Notes: generated from the letters alone by a model not told the origin. Shown: positions 13,155 to 26,646, counted from the first letter of the stretch. The stretch: 64,000 nt of DNA from Artocarpus heterophyllus (GCA_025403435.1 CM046333.1:34431521-34495520); one strand, 5' to 3'. A program made the numbers and translations.

Positions 13155-14519
13155 TTTTAAAATTTAATAATTACGTTCCCTTTTTTTTTTTTTTGAATAC
13201 TTAAAGGGGATCGTTAGATTAGTAGCAAGAGTGAGTTTTGCTTCTTAGATGTTTGTTAAAATGTGTTAAGCAAGAGTATGAAGAGAACTCGTTTGAGTTT
13301 TGGTTTTGAGATGTTTTTTAAAATGTGTCAATGAAAGAAAAGAATTTAGGGACATTGCCCTTGGTTTTCTTTTCTTTTCTTTTTTTCTTTTAATTTGGCT
13401 TAACAAAGCCTGCAATTTCCCCTAAAACAAATCGCACAAAATCCTCTTCTTCAACTTTCCGATCCAAAATTGGATTTTGAAGAAATCGTATTTTTAGATA
13501 TCGGGGTGGGAAATAGAAAATTGTAAAACAGAAAAAAAAAAAAGTGAAGGAAAAATAAAAAAAGAAACAGAAACCAGAGGTGCACGCAATTCTTCTCCAT
13601 GTTCTGGAGCGCTCGCTCTGTGCAATCGCTTCCTAAGCTCTCAAGGCGTTTTTGCTTCTTTGAGCTCGTGGTTGACATCATCCATCTTCAAGTTCTTCTT
13701 TGGCACATTGGAATAATCATACGTACGCCATTTTTTTTCCCATAATTCTACTATTTTTTTTGGCTTTGAATTATATAGATTAGATATATTTTTGTTTATT
13801 GGATCTGGGGCTTTTGTAACATGCACAAACAGATTAATATAGTATGTGTATTTATCTATGTTGTTCGCCAAAGGAAAGGTGTATTTTTCTATATGTGTTT
13901 GGGTATCTACAGGGTTAATACCATTTTGAAGTTGCATAGATCTTAGTTTTAGGCTTATGCTTGAATAATGTACATCATGATTAGGGTTTATGCTATATGC
14001 TTTGGATGGTGATTACATCACAAAGATTTACGTTCTACACTCTGGATGGATCAAGCTGATCAAAGTTTTGCTAATGATGTTTGCCAACTTTGCTTTTCAA
14101 ACTATTTGTTAAAATGGTCCAGTGATTGTTCATTATTTCTCCTTCATATTTTGCTGCTTCTTTCTGTCAATTTTAGAGGCCTTCATATCTCTTCTATCAG
14201 TCAAATGGCAAACGCTGGACTTAAAAAGAGTGACGTCTCTTAAAGAAAAAGAGTTGAGGTTTGTTAAACAAAAAAAAAAAGATGAGCTATTGGATTAGTT
14301 TTCGAAATAAACTTGTATCATAAGAGTTCAGATTTTTCAAGACTTTCAACTTTAAAATGGGTTTTTGATTCCATTGATTTTAGTTTTGAATCTTTCTTTT
14401 TCCCTTTGAATGGAGTGTGGTTTTGTTGGAGGGTGTTATAAGGTATGGTCTGATTAAAGATTGTGTCGATCTCGATGTTGATGTCGATTAAAGATCAGAG
14501 CTCAGTAAAACCCTAAAAG
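13155..14519. other. AT-rich spacer, possible 5' end of the PYM-like fragment
   Basis: I see no coding region. A pyrimidine-rich and mixed stretch at 13420-13700 resembles a plant 5' untranslated leader and could be the upstream part of the PYM-like copy that follows; this is inference. The short frames here have no recognisable domain. Confidence 0.35.
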
Positions 14520-15266
14520 GAGGTGAGAGAATTCTCATGCCAACATGGAGGCCAAATGTAACTCTTAGCAAACCCAGTCGGACATTTACCAATCCAAAGG
14601 CTCTTTGGTACGTACAAATTTTTTTCCCTTTCCTGATAATTCTAATTCTTCTCTTATTCTTATGTTTGGTTGCTTGGAAAATCAAAACTTGAGAAATTGA
14701 GAAGAAATTGCACTATCTTCATGTGTATTGGAACCACGAATTTTCACTCTTTTTTTTTTCTCTGTTTATGATTGTTCTTCCCCAATTTGTGGTCGGTAAA
14801 AAGATTAGAATCTGACTTGACGAAATTTTCCCTAAGAATTGGAAAGAAATTATGTTTTTACATGTGTATAGAGAACCATGATGACTTATGTTGTCATGTT
14901 GCGTGTCCCTTTAACAATTTTTTCTTGTTGGAAAGGAGAAGAAAATCTGATTGCATGGATTTTCTGTTTTTGACTCAATAAAGTTGGGTTTTAATTCACT
15001 TACAGCGTTATGTTTGAAAATGTTGATTCTTGTTCCCTTTTTCTTTTGTTTTTCTCTCTTCTTCCTGCATTTTTCAAGGCCTTGAAACATTTTTCTTTTT
15101 CTTCTAGGAAAATGGATCAACAAGGATAAATTGTCGACTTTTCATAATGCAGTTGGAAAAGAAAATGGCTTCACAAGTGCCTCCTGGGTATGAAGCATCC
15201 ACGGATACGAAACCAAAGACTAAGTCTGTAAAGAGAAATGAAAGACAGGACAAGAAGCGGCTACAG
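14520..15266 (+). pseudogene. PYM-like (partner of Y14 and mago) gene fragment
   Basis: Two exon-like blocks resemble plant PYM/WIBG, a protein that disassembles exon junction complexes by binding MAGO-Y14. The first, 14525-14607, encodes GERILMPTWRPNVTLSKP, close to the conserved GERI-x-PTRRPDGTLRKP stretch, and stops at a GTACGT donor. The second, about 15150-15266, encodes MASQVPPGYEASTDTKPK then TKSVKRNER, followed by CAG/GTTT. Downstream exons are absent, conserved residues are changed, and the block junction does not keep frame cleanly. I read it as a truncated copy. The identification is from remembered family motifs, not a search. Confidence 0.65.
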
Positions 15267-15919
15267 GTTTATCTATCACTTGCACATTTATTTGCACTTT
15301 CTTTCTTTGCCTTTTTTTTTTCTCTCTCTTTTCTTTTCTTTTCATTTCTTTTGTTCCTTTTGGTTTCTATGATTGTTTTTCTTTGTTAATTTTTGGCTAA
15401 ACTTTCTTGCTTCGTGTTTTTTTTTGGATAGTTTCTTGAATAAAAGAAGTTATCTACAAAATGTACTAGACTACGTCTTATCTCTACCATTTGTAAGAAT
15501 TGAAGATCATTTAGAAAACGCTTTTTTTTTTTAAGGGAAAAAAAAGAGAAGAAAAAAAGATCAGAAGATAAACAATCCCATAGAATTGACAGAAAGTAAG
15601 TCATAATTTTTTGAACAACTTTATGTTGCTGAGTAGAGGAGCAAAGCTATCTTAATTTGCAAATGGGAGGTATAGCTCGTTCTGTAGGAATAGCAGAGTT
15701 TCAAAGATAAGGTTATTTGCTATCGAGTGATTTGTATAAATTTGATGACTTTTTAGATATCAAGCGAAAATGATCTCAATTTGCTGTATATTTGAGCAAG
15801 ATAAGTGGTGAAGGGATGCATCGGTCGAAAGTAGAAACTCTTTACATTGCTTCTTAACCCTTTGTAATTTCTGCTCGATTTATATTTTTTTAGTGAAAAT
15901 TAGATAGATTTCTCCGATT
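15267..15919. other. No gene seen
   Basis: T-rich and A-rich sequence without an open frame of note or a recognisable repeat. It probably includes intron sequence of the preceding fragment and the insertion flank of element C. Confidence 0.5.
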
Positions 15920-18900
15920 CGTTGGAATTAAATATGAAAAATGCAGAGGAAGAAATAGATCATTGATAAACAAAATTTTTTAAAAGCTTTGTTTATTGGG
16001 AATGGTTATATAATTTTAATTAAAAATAAAAAGTTTGAAGAATTTGTTTCAAACCTTTCGAAGACCTATCATGGTATCTTAGCTTTTCTCTTTGACACCA
16101 CGATCTTCTAAGCCAAGCCCTACACCAATAGAACTACGAGTAGGCGTCAAACTGTTAGAATAAATTAATCTCATACTTTTTTGAATTTGCTATGAACTCA
16201 ACATATGAGATAGCAGACTTATTTTTCAAAGAAAGAACTCTTTAGTTTTTTTCTCTAGATACTTGATAAAAAAAAAAATATCATGTACAAAAGTATTGAG
16301 ATAACTGTAATCTTTTTTTTTTTAAATAATGAGCAGTTAGTTATTTATTGATTTAATTTTAATTTATTTTTAAATTTTAAAACCACCCACCAATCAGTAG
16401 ATGAATCACATACTCATACCAGGTATCTGGAGGAGGTGCTTTGAAAGCACCTACACATTTTATTTTGAAAACTATTAAAAAAACATATTACTATAACGTG
16501 CACATATTATATTATATTATATTATATAAACAAAAGTTTAAAATTAAAACACCCACATTGTACGTGATTAAATATATATATATATATATGTGATTTAAAT
16601 AATAGAATATAATCTACGTTTATATAAAATATTTAAATTTAAATCACATTTATTTAAATATATTTTTTGAATTAATTAATTATTTAATTTGTGTCTGAGT
16701 TGTAAAAACAAAATGTGGTTTTGTCATACATGTATCACACAAAATTAAAATTATATTTAAATAATCTTATTATTCAAATATTATCAATTAATTAATTAAT
16801 GTCATTAATTAAAGGTTCGTTTGGTATTATTTTTATTTTTTGTTTTTTAAATAAAAAATAAAAATATTTTCTCTTGTTTTTATTTTTTATTTTTTTAAAC
16901 AAAAAACATGTTTGGTAACTCTTATTTATTTTCTGTTTAAGAAAATAAAAAAACAAAAAATATGTTTAATAGTGAATTTTGTTATATGTTTTTTTGAACA
17001 AAAAATTCAATATAGTTGATTTAGACTCGACTTATTGGAATGATAGGACGGGATTGCCAATGGTTGGAGTCAGTCAGGATAGACTTGCCGTTGGGTCGAG
17101 CCAACGAACCAACTCATTGTCAGGGCTGAGGCTACGGGTCGGACACGCCGTTAAGCGTCAGGTTCGACGAGGTAAAATTATGCATTCAATTCTAGAAATG
17201 CCCAAATAATGGTTGTGCTTTTAATGAAACCAGAATTAACTACTATTTCATGAAACCAGAATTATGCGTTCAATTCAACAAGGCCCGAATAACAGTAGTG
17301 CTTTTCATGAAACCAGAATTATGCATTGAATTCCATTTTTGCAATCTCATAATGAAGTATGAAACTTGAACAAAATTAAAAGAAAGCAAAAGATTTTACA
17401 TAGTGATTACTTCAAAGTAAAGCTCAAGGACGATTAAACCTTTTCCAAGAATTCTTTGCTGTTATTGCAACTTCAACAAGTCCTTAGATACAATATTCCT
17501 AAAAAAATAAACACAAACAAAAACTAAATTCAATACAGGTGCTTTAATGATGAGTATGAGAAAAAACATCAAACTGGTTCAGAAGCAGCAGCACCAGCCG
17601 CCATGGGAATCCGCCCTAAGCTTCTTCAATAACTACTACACAAAAACGCCAAATCTTTAGCAACTACTATTTGGAAAAAAAAAAAGAAAAAAGAAAAAAA
17701 TACCCTTTTCTGTACTGAATAACATTGTTCTTCATATTCACCTGATATCATCTTGAATTAATAATGTGAGTAAAAACAAAACAGAAACCCAGAGAGAGAC
17801 GGAAAAATCTTTCTTTGATATCTATTTAAGAAATTCTTAATAACCACCATAAATAAAAACTGTTTCTTTTCTTTCAGTACCAATAAGGGAAAAAAATAAA
17901 AAGAGAGAGAAAGAGAAAATCCTTTTACGAACCTGTGCTCCTTATTTTGAAGAGAGAAGAGAATGCAGGTTCGAAAACAGGGGAAGGATGGTACGGAGGA
18001 AGAGTATTGGAGCTCCAAGGAAGTGACTACTTTGGGACGAGTTACAACTTGCCAAAACAGATTCAGAAGAACAAAACAAGCAAAATCTGAGGTTTATTGA
18101 CAGCAAAATCACATGCAAGAACAAAGCAGATTTAGAAACTCTAAAATGAGAAAATGAGTTATGAAAAGTGATTGTAATATGAAATCTAAGAAAAGAGGTA
18201 TGATATATACCTGTTGATAGTAGAGTGAGGACGAAAATCTGAAAATATCTATTAAAATTTGGGAGAACTCAAATTTTCTCCTTCATTTCCGCGAGAAACA
18301 AACGCAAAGAGAAAAAGCGCAGAGAGTAGAGGGGGAGGGAGGAGAATGGAAGAAAGACGAGAGAGTGATGACTGAATCAATCAAAAGATTTGTTTAAAAA
18401 AATTTTGAAAACAAGAATTTTTTGTTTTCAGAATTTTAAAAAAATCTGACAATTGTTTAAAAAAACAAAAAACAGAAATAAGATTACCGAACATATTTTT
18501 CTATTCTTGTTTCCCCTTATTTGTTTAAAAAAATGTTACCGAACAGGGCCTAAATATAATTAATTAATTAACTAACTAATGTTTAGTTAAATGTGAAAAT
18601 TTATCACATTATATTATATGTCACGAAGAACTTTTTTTGTGTCATATTAATATCTCTAGTGTGAAATAATTAATTTAAAATTTAATAAATTTAAATTAAA
18701 TATGTATAATTTATTTTACACATTAAATCCAATACAATATTATAGAGGTGGCATTGGAGATCTATGGACTTATAATTCAAGCTCTAACAAATTTAAGAAT
18801 TAATTAAACTCTTTAATTAATGTCTAAATTTATTTGTTTCAGTGTCACTCCACTAAAAATCTAAAATTGAATTCTTGAAATTACAGTAAAAATTACTCAA

Positions 18901-19712
18901 AGAAAATTAACAAGTAGTTCATTAATTTAATCATTACATATAAGTTGGTCCTCCATATATAGTTTATAATAAGAGTTGAGTTTAATTTTCGTTCACCTCT
19001 CTTATTATATCTTTATCATTGAGGTCTAATAATTCTGTAATAAACAGTTAATTCATAATCTTATTATGAACGGGTGCTTTATTCTTCAAATCTCGAATCA
19101 TCACTTAAGAGAACTATTTTTCTAACTTCCATAAGGAATGAATGAATTCCATATCTATATAAAATTATTCCCAACAATTTATTCCATCATATTTCTAAGA
19201 TGCTAAGTTATGATTACCATGCAAGTCAAAAAACATAATGTCATAAATAGGAGTATAATAAATACTTAGGATTAAGACTGTCATATATTTGATCACTATA
19301 GTGATAAATTTGAATGCCCTATTTGTAACATACAATTATTAGATCTTATTAATTGATTTGGTCTAGTCCTAGATAGTCTCATTATATAAAGTACTTTCAA
19401 TCTAATGTCTCTACATTTCTGGATAAGACTATTTTATTTTAAATGAGATTAGACTGTACTTGTAATATTCAATAAAGATCCCAAACTTTAATTCATTATT
19501 ACGGACTATTTAGATTATTATCTATAAATTTTATCGCTAAGCATATAACACTTATATGTTAAATATATAGTCACAAATAATCAAAGAATTTTCTTGATAT
19601 TTATTAAAGTATTCATAATATATATAAACAACTAAAATAATTACAAATTTTATTTTATTTATTTATTAAGGATATGTACAATATCATTACTTATAGGGCA
19701 CCAATCCCAACA
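15920..19712 (-). repeat. 3' LTR of copia relic C, split by a DNA transposon
   Basis: The LTR begins CGTTGGAATTAAATATGAA (TG decayed to CG), is interrupted at 16813-18550, and ends CCCAACA at 19712. An inverted polypurine tract, ATCTTCCACTTGCC, follows. About 2.05 kb remain when the insert is removed. It is roughly 80% identical by eye to the LTR starting at 50284, which identifies both as one old family. The left flank has no PBS, so this is the outer end of a minus-strand element. Confidence 0.8.
16813..18550. mobile_element. TIR DNA transposon (PIF/Harbinger-like, non-autonomous)
   Basis: The left end, AGGTTCGTTTGGTA, and the right end, TTACCGAACAGGGCC, are imperfect inverted repeats that extend into T-rich and A-rich arms. 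The flanks carry the 3-bp duplication TAA (16810-16812 and 18551-18553). Removing the insert restores the LTR sequence seen at the other C copy. A TAA target and this GGGCC-GTTTGGTAA end type fit PIF/Harbinger. No transposase is visible. On the minus strand the interior looks like a captured gene start: a CT-rich leader (18370-18240), a CAG/GT donor near 18210, and a piece with splice-like edges at about 18150-17930. Confidence 0.7.
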
Positions 19713-22700
19713 ATCTTCCACTTGCCGTAAAGCAGGTGAGACATGTTTCTTAGACCTAGGCATTCTAATTGTCCGTCGAAGCTCTTTGTAAGTAACGTCT
19801 TAGTGAAAAGGTCGACAAGGTTATTTTTCAATGTAATCTTCATAACTTTCACATTGCCTCGATGCACTATCTCCTTGATCAAATGTTATTTTTGCTCTAT
19901 ATGCTTTCCTCTTTTATGCCTTATGGGTTATCTTGAATTTGCCACTGCACCACTATCATCACAATATAGTGTGAGTGGTTTATTCATGTCTAAAACAAGC
20001 TTTAGAAAATTTAAGAACTTACGGAGCCAAATAGCTTCTTTAGCTGCTTCACAAGCAGCCACATATTCAGCTTTCATAGTCGAATTAACAATACAAGATT
20101 GTTTAATGCTTCTCTAAACTATGGCTCCACCACCTACAGTAAACACCGACCCATACATTTAGTTTCTTGTCCTCTTGAGATACTTGAGAATGTGTTTAAC
20201 TGCCACTCAATGATCTAATCTTGGGTTGAATTGATATCGACTGACTATACCTACTGTATAACAAATGTCAGGTCTTGTATACAACATGACATACATTAGA
20301 CTTCCCACCGCAGATGCATAGTATACCCGTCTCATGTTTTTTTTCCTCTTGAGGTGTCTTAGGACATTGTTCTTTTGAAAGATAAACTCCATGATGTATA
20401 GGTAAATTACTCTTCTTGGAGTTTTGTATTGAAAATCTAATAAGCACCTTATTGATGTATGATGCTGGAGACAGTGCCAACAATTTGTTCTTGCGATCTC
20501 TTATGAGCTGGATTCTAAGAACATAACTTGCCTCCCCAAATCTTTCATTTGGAATTGGTTGGTGAGCTATTTCTTTACATTAGATAATATCAATACATCA
20601 TTCCCAATGAGTAGGATATCATCTACATATGGAATTAAAAAGACCACCTTCTTATCTTTGATGTACTTGTATACACAAGGTTCATCAGCATTTTGATCAA
20701 AACTATAAGACTTGATCGCCTCATCAAATCTTAAGCTCCAAGATCTTAAAATTTGCTTAAGTCTATAGATGGACCTTTGCAACTTGCAAACTTTTTGCTC
20801 TTAACCTTTGACTACAAACCCTTCTGGTTGCATCATATAGATGCTTTCCTAAAGATAGCCATTCAAAAAGGCAGTTTTTATATCCATTTGTTATATCTCA
20901 TAATCAAGACACGTAGCAATGAATAAAAAAATTCGAATGGATTTAAGTATAGCTACGGGCGAGAAAGTTTCTTCGTAATCAACTCCCTCTTTGTGGGGGT
21001 AACTCTAGCCATTTTTCTTTCTCATAATCCTCCATTGAATGACAATATATCAATGAATCATCCTTCTCATTATCAGACATAGCAACATATGCTTCTCTAA
21101 TTTTCCTGTAGCGAGAAGGTGGTCTCACAATCCTTCCACTACGTCAAGATGGTATGATATCTTGATCTAGAGATGTGGTCTCCTCATCTTGTCCTTCGAC
21201 AACAGTTGTCAGTTATGGTCTGATCTAATCAAAAAGTAACTCTTCAAGTACAACTTTGTTATGAGGTTTATACTTCATCATATATTCATATTTGAGAAAA
21301 GTGGCATTTGTCGACACATATACATTCTTCTTTTGTGGACTATAAAACAAACCTCCTCTCGTCCCCTTTGGGTATCCTTCAAACAAGCATACTTTAGAAT
21401 CTAGTTCCAGCTTTAGGGTCTTTCTTTTTAGCACATGTGCTGGACATCCCCATATACAAATATGTTGCATATAAGTTTTACAACCATTCCATAACTCTAA
21501 GGGTGTTTTTGGAATAGACTTGATGGAACCATGTTTAAAAGATATAGCACAATTTTTAGTGCATATCTCTAGAATGAAGTGAGTAATAATAAGTAGCTGA
21601 GCATAGATCTCACCATATCAAGTAACGTCTAATTTCTTCTCTCAGCAACACCATTCTGTTATGGTGTTTCGGGTGCGGTTAGTTGTCAAAGAATACCATG
21701 TTCTATCAAATAATCATTGAACTCAGTATTAAGGTATTCCCTTCCTCGGTCTAATCAAAGAGCCTTCACCGACTTTTCTAATTGCTCTTCAACTTCTACT
21801 TGGAATTCTTTAAACTTTAAAAAAGTTTCAGATTTTCTTTGCATTAGGTACATGTATCTATACCTCAAACAATCATCAATAAATGTGACAAAGTATACAT
21901 AAATACCACATGCTTATACATTCAATGGACCACAAACGTCTTAATATATTAGCTCAAGTGGTTCCTTGGCCCTTTTGCCTTTTGCAAAGAAAGGCTTTTT
22001 TGTCATTTTTCCTTCAAGACAAGATTCACAAACTAGTAGAGAACTAACTTTTAGTTCTCTTAAAGGTCCATCCTTTACTAGTCTGTTAATCCTATCAAGG
22101 TTAACATAACTTAACCTAATGTGCCATAGGTATATTTCATTATCAGAAGAAACCTTTTGCCTTTTGGGCTATGGTTGTTCAACTTTGAACATTTTGGTAT
22201 TGAGTAGTGATTTTTCATTGGGCCTTAAAGCATAAAGCCTATTTTCCAAATCTGCAGAACAAATATCTAAGCCATTTCTAGAAATATTTACATAATTACT
22301 ATTAAAAAAGCATTAAACATTTGTTTAAATAACTTGGAAATAGAAATCAAATTTATACTAAAACTAAGAATGTAATAAACATTGTCCAATATTAAAAACC
22401 TATTTTTGAAATAAAGTTTAACAACTCTCATTGCTCTTGCCGAAACAACCGCTTCCGTTCCCATTCTCATCATTTGTTCCTCATTGGCAAGCTCCCTTGA
22501 AGAACTAAGCTTCTGCAAAGAAGAACAAACAAGGTTAGTTGCCCCTGAAATCAACTATCCAAGATGAAGTATTATCTTCAGCTAAACACGCTTCTAAAAC
22601 GAGTAAATATGATTTACCATTGTTCTTCTTTTCTTTGAGCTCTTGAAGATATTTCTTGTAGTTTCTCTTCCAGTGCCTAACTGCACCACAGTGGAAAGAT

Positions 22701-23438
22701 TTTCCTTTGAGCTCTTTTTGTTGTTGTTGCTTTTGTTCCTCTTAGGTTTTCCTCCATTCTTAGACTTACCACTTCCTTCAATTATCTTATTCCTTTTTTT
22801 GTTCTTTCTAGTAGAAGAGGAAGGTTAAGCTTTAGCAACATTTGCCTCACATTCTTTGGTCTTTTCTTTTGAAATAGACTCGAAGGCTCAATCATGTTAT
22901 ATTTTAAGCTTGTTCATGAAATAGTTGCTCTTAAACTAAAGGAATGCAGGGGAGAAGGTTTCCCAAATCATCACCATTTGTGTGACTTCATCTATCACCG
23001 TCTCGTTTACTTCGGCCTAATGTAGATAGTTAACCATGCTGAGAACATGTTCTTTGGCTGAGATCCTTGCATTTATTTTGGCATTCATCACAGCCTTAAC
23101 AGCTTCATGACGCACCTTTTCAAAAGGTTTACTAAACATGTCTTGTAGAGACTGCATTATCTAATAAGCAGTCTCCATGCTTTCGTGCTTCATCCTAAGC
23201 ACATCAGACATGCCAGCCAAAAGAAAGCAGCGAGCCTTGTTATTTGCCTCGATCTAATGATCATATACTTCTCGTACATTAGGAGAGACATTGGCAGCAG
23301 ACAGTGGAGGATATTTGTTCGTCAGGACAAACTTGTAGTTTTTGTAAATAAGTACAATATTCATGTTACTCTTCCACTTGACAAAATTAACTCTGGTTAA
23401 TTTCTATTTGAGAGAATAATGACAATTAGATTAGACAT
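19713..23438 (-). pseudogene. Degenerate gag-pol of copia relic C
   Basis: Reading leftward from an ATG at 23438: gag with SMETAY- and EHVLSMVNYL-like stretches (about 23000-23300); a lysine-rich region; a decayed protease/linker segment (22288-22554); integrase fragments; the [10 protein letters not shown] region (21225-21470); RT with YGFDQNADEPCVYKYIK-like sequence and YVDD (20567-20782); and RNase H with the terminal DLFTKTL motif (19691-19882). Many stops (TAG, TAA and TGA) and frame changes break every domain. It is homologous to, but clearly distinct from, the A/B/D family, and much older. Confidence 0.88.
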
Positions 23439-24560
23439 TGTTGCTGTAATAAATAAATAAATGACATAAATTAAATGTTTGCATAAACATCATAAAAATA
23501 TGTTTTGGAATAGTAAACGTGATACATGATGCATATGGAAAAACACAAAATATTTTACCAATTCCACGATTAATTAATTTTAATAAACAAAGTGCCACCG
23601 TAGGGTAGGTCAAATTATTTATAAACTGAATCAAGACATTCTCAATTAATAAATATATTCAAAATATCTCATATTTTCTATATTTATTAATAACTGCTTA
23701 TTTTTTGTCAAGATACAATTAGCAAATTAATTATATCTTTATGAATGTAACCTATTATTTCATATTCTTATAACTTAACTCAAAATTGCCACCGGAAGGT
23801 AAGTCAATTTTGAAATACATTATAAAATCCAATCTCTTGAAAGCCAACATTGTTATTAATTTAAATGGACGCCCTCCGTAGGGAGGAAAAAATCAAAGGC
23901 GCCACCTAAATCTCACGGTGTTATGCTAATAGTAGAAACTGTAGGTTATATTATCTTATTACCTTCCCCACTCATTATTTTAAAATGATGTGTTTTATAC
24001 TATAAAACATCCTATGTTTCATAATTCTAGTAAATAAAACTAATTTTTAATTACTAGATATTATTTTGTGTTAATAGAATCCTGTCTTATTTACACTTAG
24101 ATAAATAACCACGTTTTATAAAAATATAAGTTTATTATAAATTATCTAAGCTACCCAACATCAACAATTTAAAATTAGATAACTTAGAATTAATGTGAAT
24201 TTTACAAAGTTTTAGCCATTAAAACTAAAATCACGTTAATTGGTTGATTGATAAACAAATTAAAATCCTATAAAATCAACCTCATTAATTTTAATCTCAT
24301 TAAATTAATTCCATCACATATTAAATCATTTATAAACAACTTTTTAAAACATGATACAACATGCATGAACATGTTAAAATGTATTTTCCTAGATAACGTG
24401 TTATAATACATGAACATGTTATCACAATCATCACTTAAAATAATAACATGAAAATAAATAATAGATTTTTGACCGAATTCTTTTGGATAATTAAAATTAC
24501 AACCCCTAAAAAAATTAAGATAAAAAAATACAAAAGTCTTCTCGTATTTAAACATTTTCC
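23439..24560 (-). other. Leader-like noncoding region of relic C
   Basis: AT-rich sequence upstream of the relic gag. It holds short palindromic CCGTAGGG and CACCGGAAGG-type patches (23590, 23790 and 23875) that recall the structured leader of the A/B/D family. There is no PBS or LTR before the sequence changes character at about 24560. Confidence 0.5.
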
Positions 24561-24699
24561 CTGCTCCATTTATGGTAGACTACACTAGGTGGGTTGCTGT
24601 GGAAAAAAACTGCTAGGTTACTTTTTTTAAGAAATGGATGGCCCAAGTTCTGAACAAACTCAATAGTCCATTGGGTTACTGAAAATAACTTGATAGACT

Positions 24700-25215
24700 T
24701 CATCTTCTTCACGTGCAATCTATTTCTTCTCTAGAGTGTTCTTCACGTACAGCCACCTCTGCTTGGACTTGACGCCTTTTGGCAGAACGCCTTCGCCTTT
24801 TGGAGCACCGTGGGCATGGCTAGCAGGAAAGCCCGATTCACGGTGTTTCACCGTGCTTGGCGGAGTGCAGCAACGGAGGCTCCTCCAAGGGATAGCACGG
24901 CCGAGCCTCCTTTGCGGGGCAACTGTGACCAAGGCCAACTTTTACTATAGTGGAGCTTGAGGCCGAACTATTGGAGTACTCGCAGCCCCGTGCCTCCTTT
25001 GTTGCCTCATCACCTTGCCATGGCGAGGCGTTGTAGGCGCTCAGGGCCGCAGGTCTTCTATTCGGTTGATGGCGCGGTGAGCAGATTCTTCATGGTGGAG
25101 CTTCATAGTGCTCAAGGCCAAGCCATGAGGCTCGAGGCCGAGCACTGCTAGGCTTGGTTTTGGCTCATGGCTGAGCTCTGACGGAGCTCAAGATCAAGCC
25201 GCCATGATTATCCCA
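24700..25215. other. GC-rich island of unknown origin
   Basis: About 500 bp are strikingly GC-rich compared with the AT-rich surroundings. Words such as GAGGCCGAGC and GTGGAGCTT recur, and ACGCCTT appears twice near 24770-24795. Open frames exist on both strands (24736-24960 and 24957-25151 plus; 24720-24938 minus), but none shows a domain I recognise. It could be captured foreign or organellar sequence, a GC-rich repeat, or part of an unrecognised transposon. Confidence 0.4.
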
Positions 25216-25439
25216 GTCCAAACCAGGATCGTGGACGTATTTACATACATGCCGTGAGTCGTGGGTTTTTACATGATTTTCACATGAATTCTGTTTGAAC
25301 ATGATTCATGCTGAATGTTAAGTGCTGCTCTTCATTATGGTTGCAGTTTATTAAATGGCTGCTTTACCATGTTTCCTTTTTTTTTAAAAAAAAAAATTTT
25401 GCACAATAAAAGGGAAAAAAAAGATAATAAAATTACATA

Positions 25440-25663
25440 AAGTGTTAACCCAAGAATAGCTACCCAAGAGGGAGGTGAATTGGGTTTTAAAACTTTTTGA
25501 CAATTATTAGAATTTACTAGATTAAATGCACAAATAAGTGAAACGTGCAAATAATAATGATAATAAACTTCAACAAAATATAAGTGTGTTAATGTAAAGA
25601 GATAGGGATAGAAAAATACGAACACGATTTATAGTGGCTCGGCAATGCGCCTACGTCCACTGT
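25440..25663. repeat. Repeat X, left block
   Basis: This block contains GTGAATTGGGTTTTAAAAC and ATAGTGGCTCGGC followed by CCTACGTCCACTGT. From memory, related strings are dispersed widely in plant genomes. The right block starts at 39473: joining across the gypsy-style solo LTR gives a continuous CCTACGTCCACTGTCACTGAG junction with one ACTGT. The bases 25216-25439 just before it show no feature I can name. Confidence 0.5.
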
Positions 25664-26567
25664 TGTGATGTCGAGCCTTTTCGGGTTGTCACTTAACTTT
25701 TGAAACATTATTTCTTAAACATTAATCTTATTTACTTAATAAGAAAAATACTAAACAATTTTTTTTTCTTTTCCTTTCCTTTTTAACATACTTAAAAGTC
25801 GTTACAACTTCTATTGCAACTTTAGTTGAAACATTACTCAACACTTAGACTTTAACACCATTTCAAATTGTTTCTTAAAACTTAATAAGAAACATTAATT
25901 GAATCATAACTTAAAACTTAACTTTATAATTATATAAGACATTTTGCAAAATTTATCTTAAAACTTTGAAAACACTATATCAAATACTGGGAAAACATTT
26001 TCTTTGAGCAGCAGAAATATATTATAGTAGTATCCATACCCAAATCTTCGCGTCTATCCTCCGCAGCACCAAGCTCTTCAAATAGGTCATACTGGTCACC
26101 CATAGGCTATCTACAGCATGAAGGGACTTTTAATAAGCTTTCGCTCAGTAAGTTCAAATATAATCTCACAAATCATTAAAACACGCTTTATAAGCTTTTC
26201 TCATAAAAACCTTTCTCTTAAAACATTTCTTAAACGTTTTCCTTAATACATCCTTCATAAACCTTTTCTCGTAAATATAAAAATGTTTTTTATAAACATT
26301 TAACGTAAAACATTTCTTAGAACGTTTTTTTTATAACACATAAACATTTCATAACAATGAATAATTAATATGCATGATTTCATTTATGCTCAATTATGAA
26401 GTTTTAATTATGAGCATCTTATGAACGTTCATTTTTTATTTTAACTTTTTATCTTTGTTCCTTAACTTTTCTTTTCTTATAAATTTTAGTGTTCGTTCTA
26501 ACATCATAAATCATGAGATCATAAATATGTTGCTTCCCTTGTGGAAGACTTGAGACCATCGAACACC

Positions 26568-26646
26568 GAGGTCATAACTTTAACTTTACTTATGTACCTC
26601 ACATCAAAGAGGTCAAAACTTTAACTTTACTTGTGTATCTCACATC
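26568..26646. repeat. 41-bp direct repeat, two copies
   Basis: GAGGTCATAACTTTAACTTT and its near-copy GAGGTCAAAACTTTAACTTT start at 26568 and 26609, each running to a CACATC. They lie inside the gypsy-style LTR. Confidence 0.75.

Noticed and set aside
19713..23438. Stop codons in relic C as evidence of methylation-driven CAG-to-TAG decay
   Set aside because: TAG is frequent among the stops I read, but TAA and TGA are also common. Without a consensus to compare, the bias is not demonstrable.
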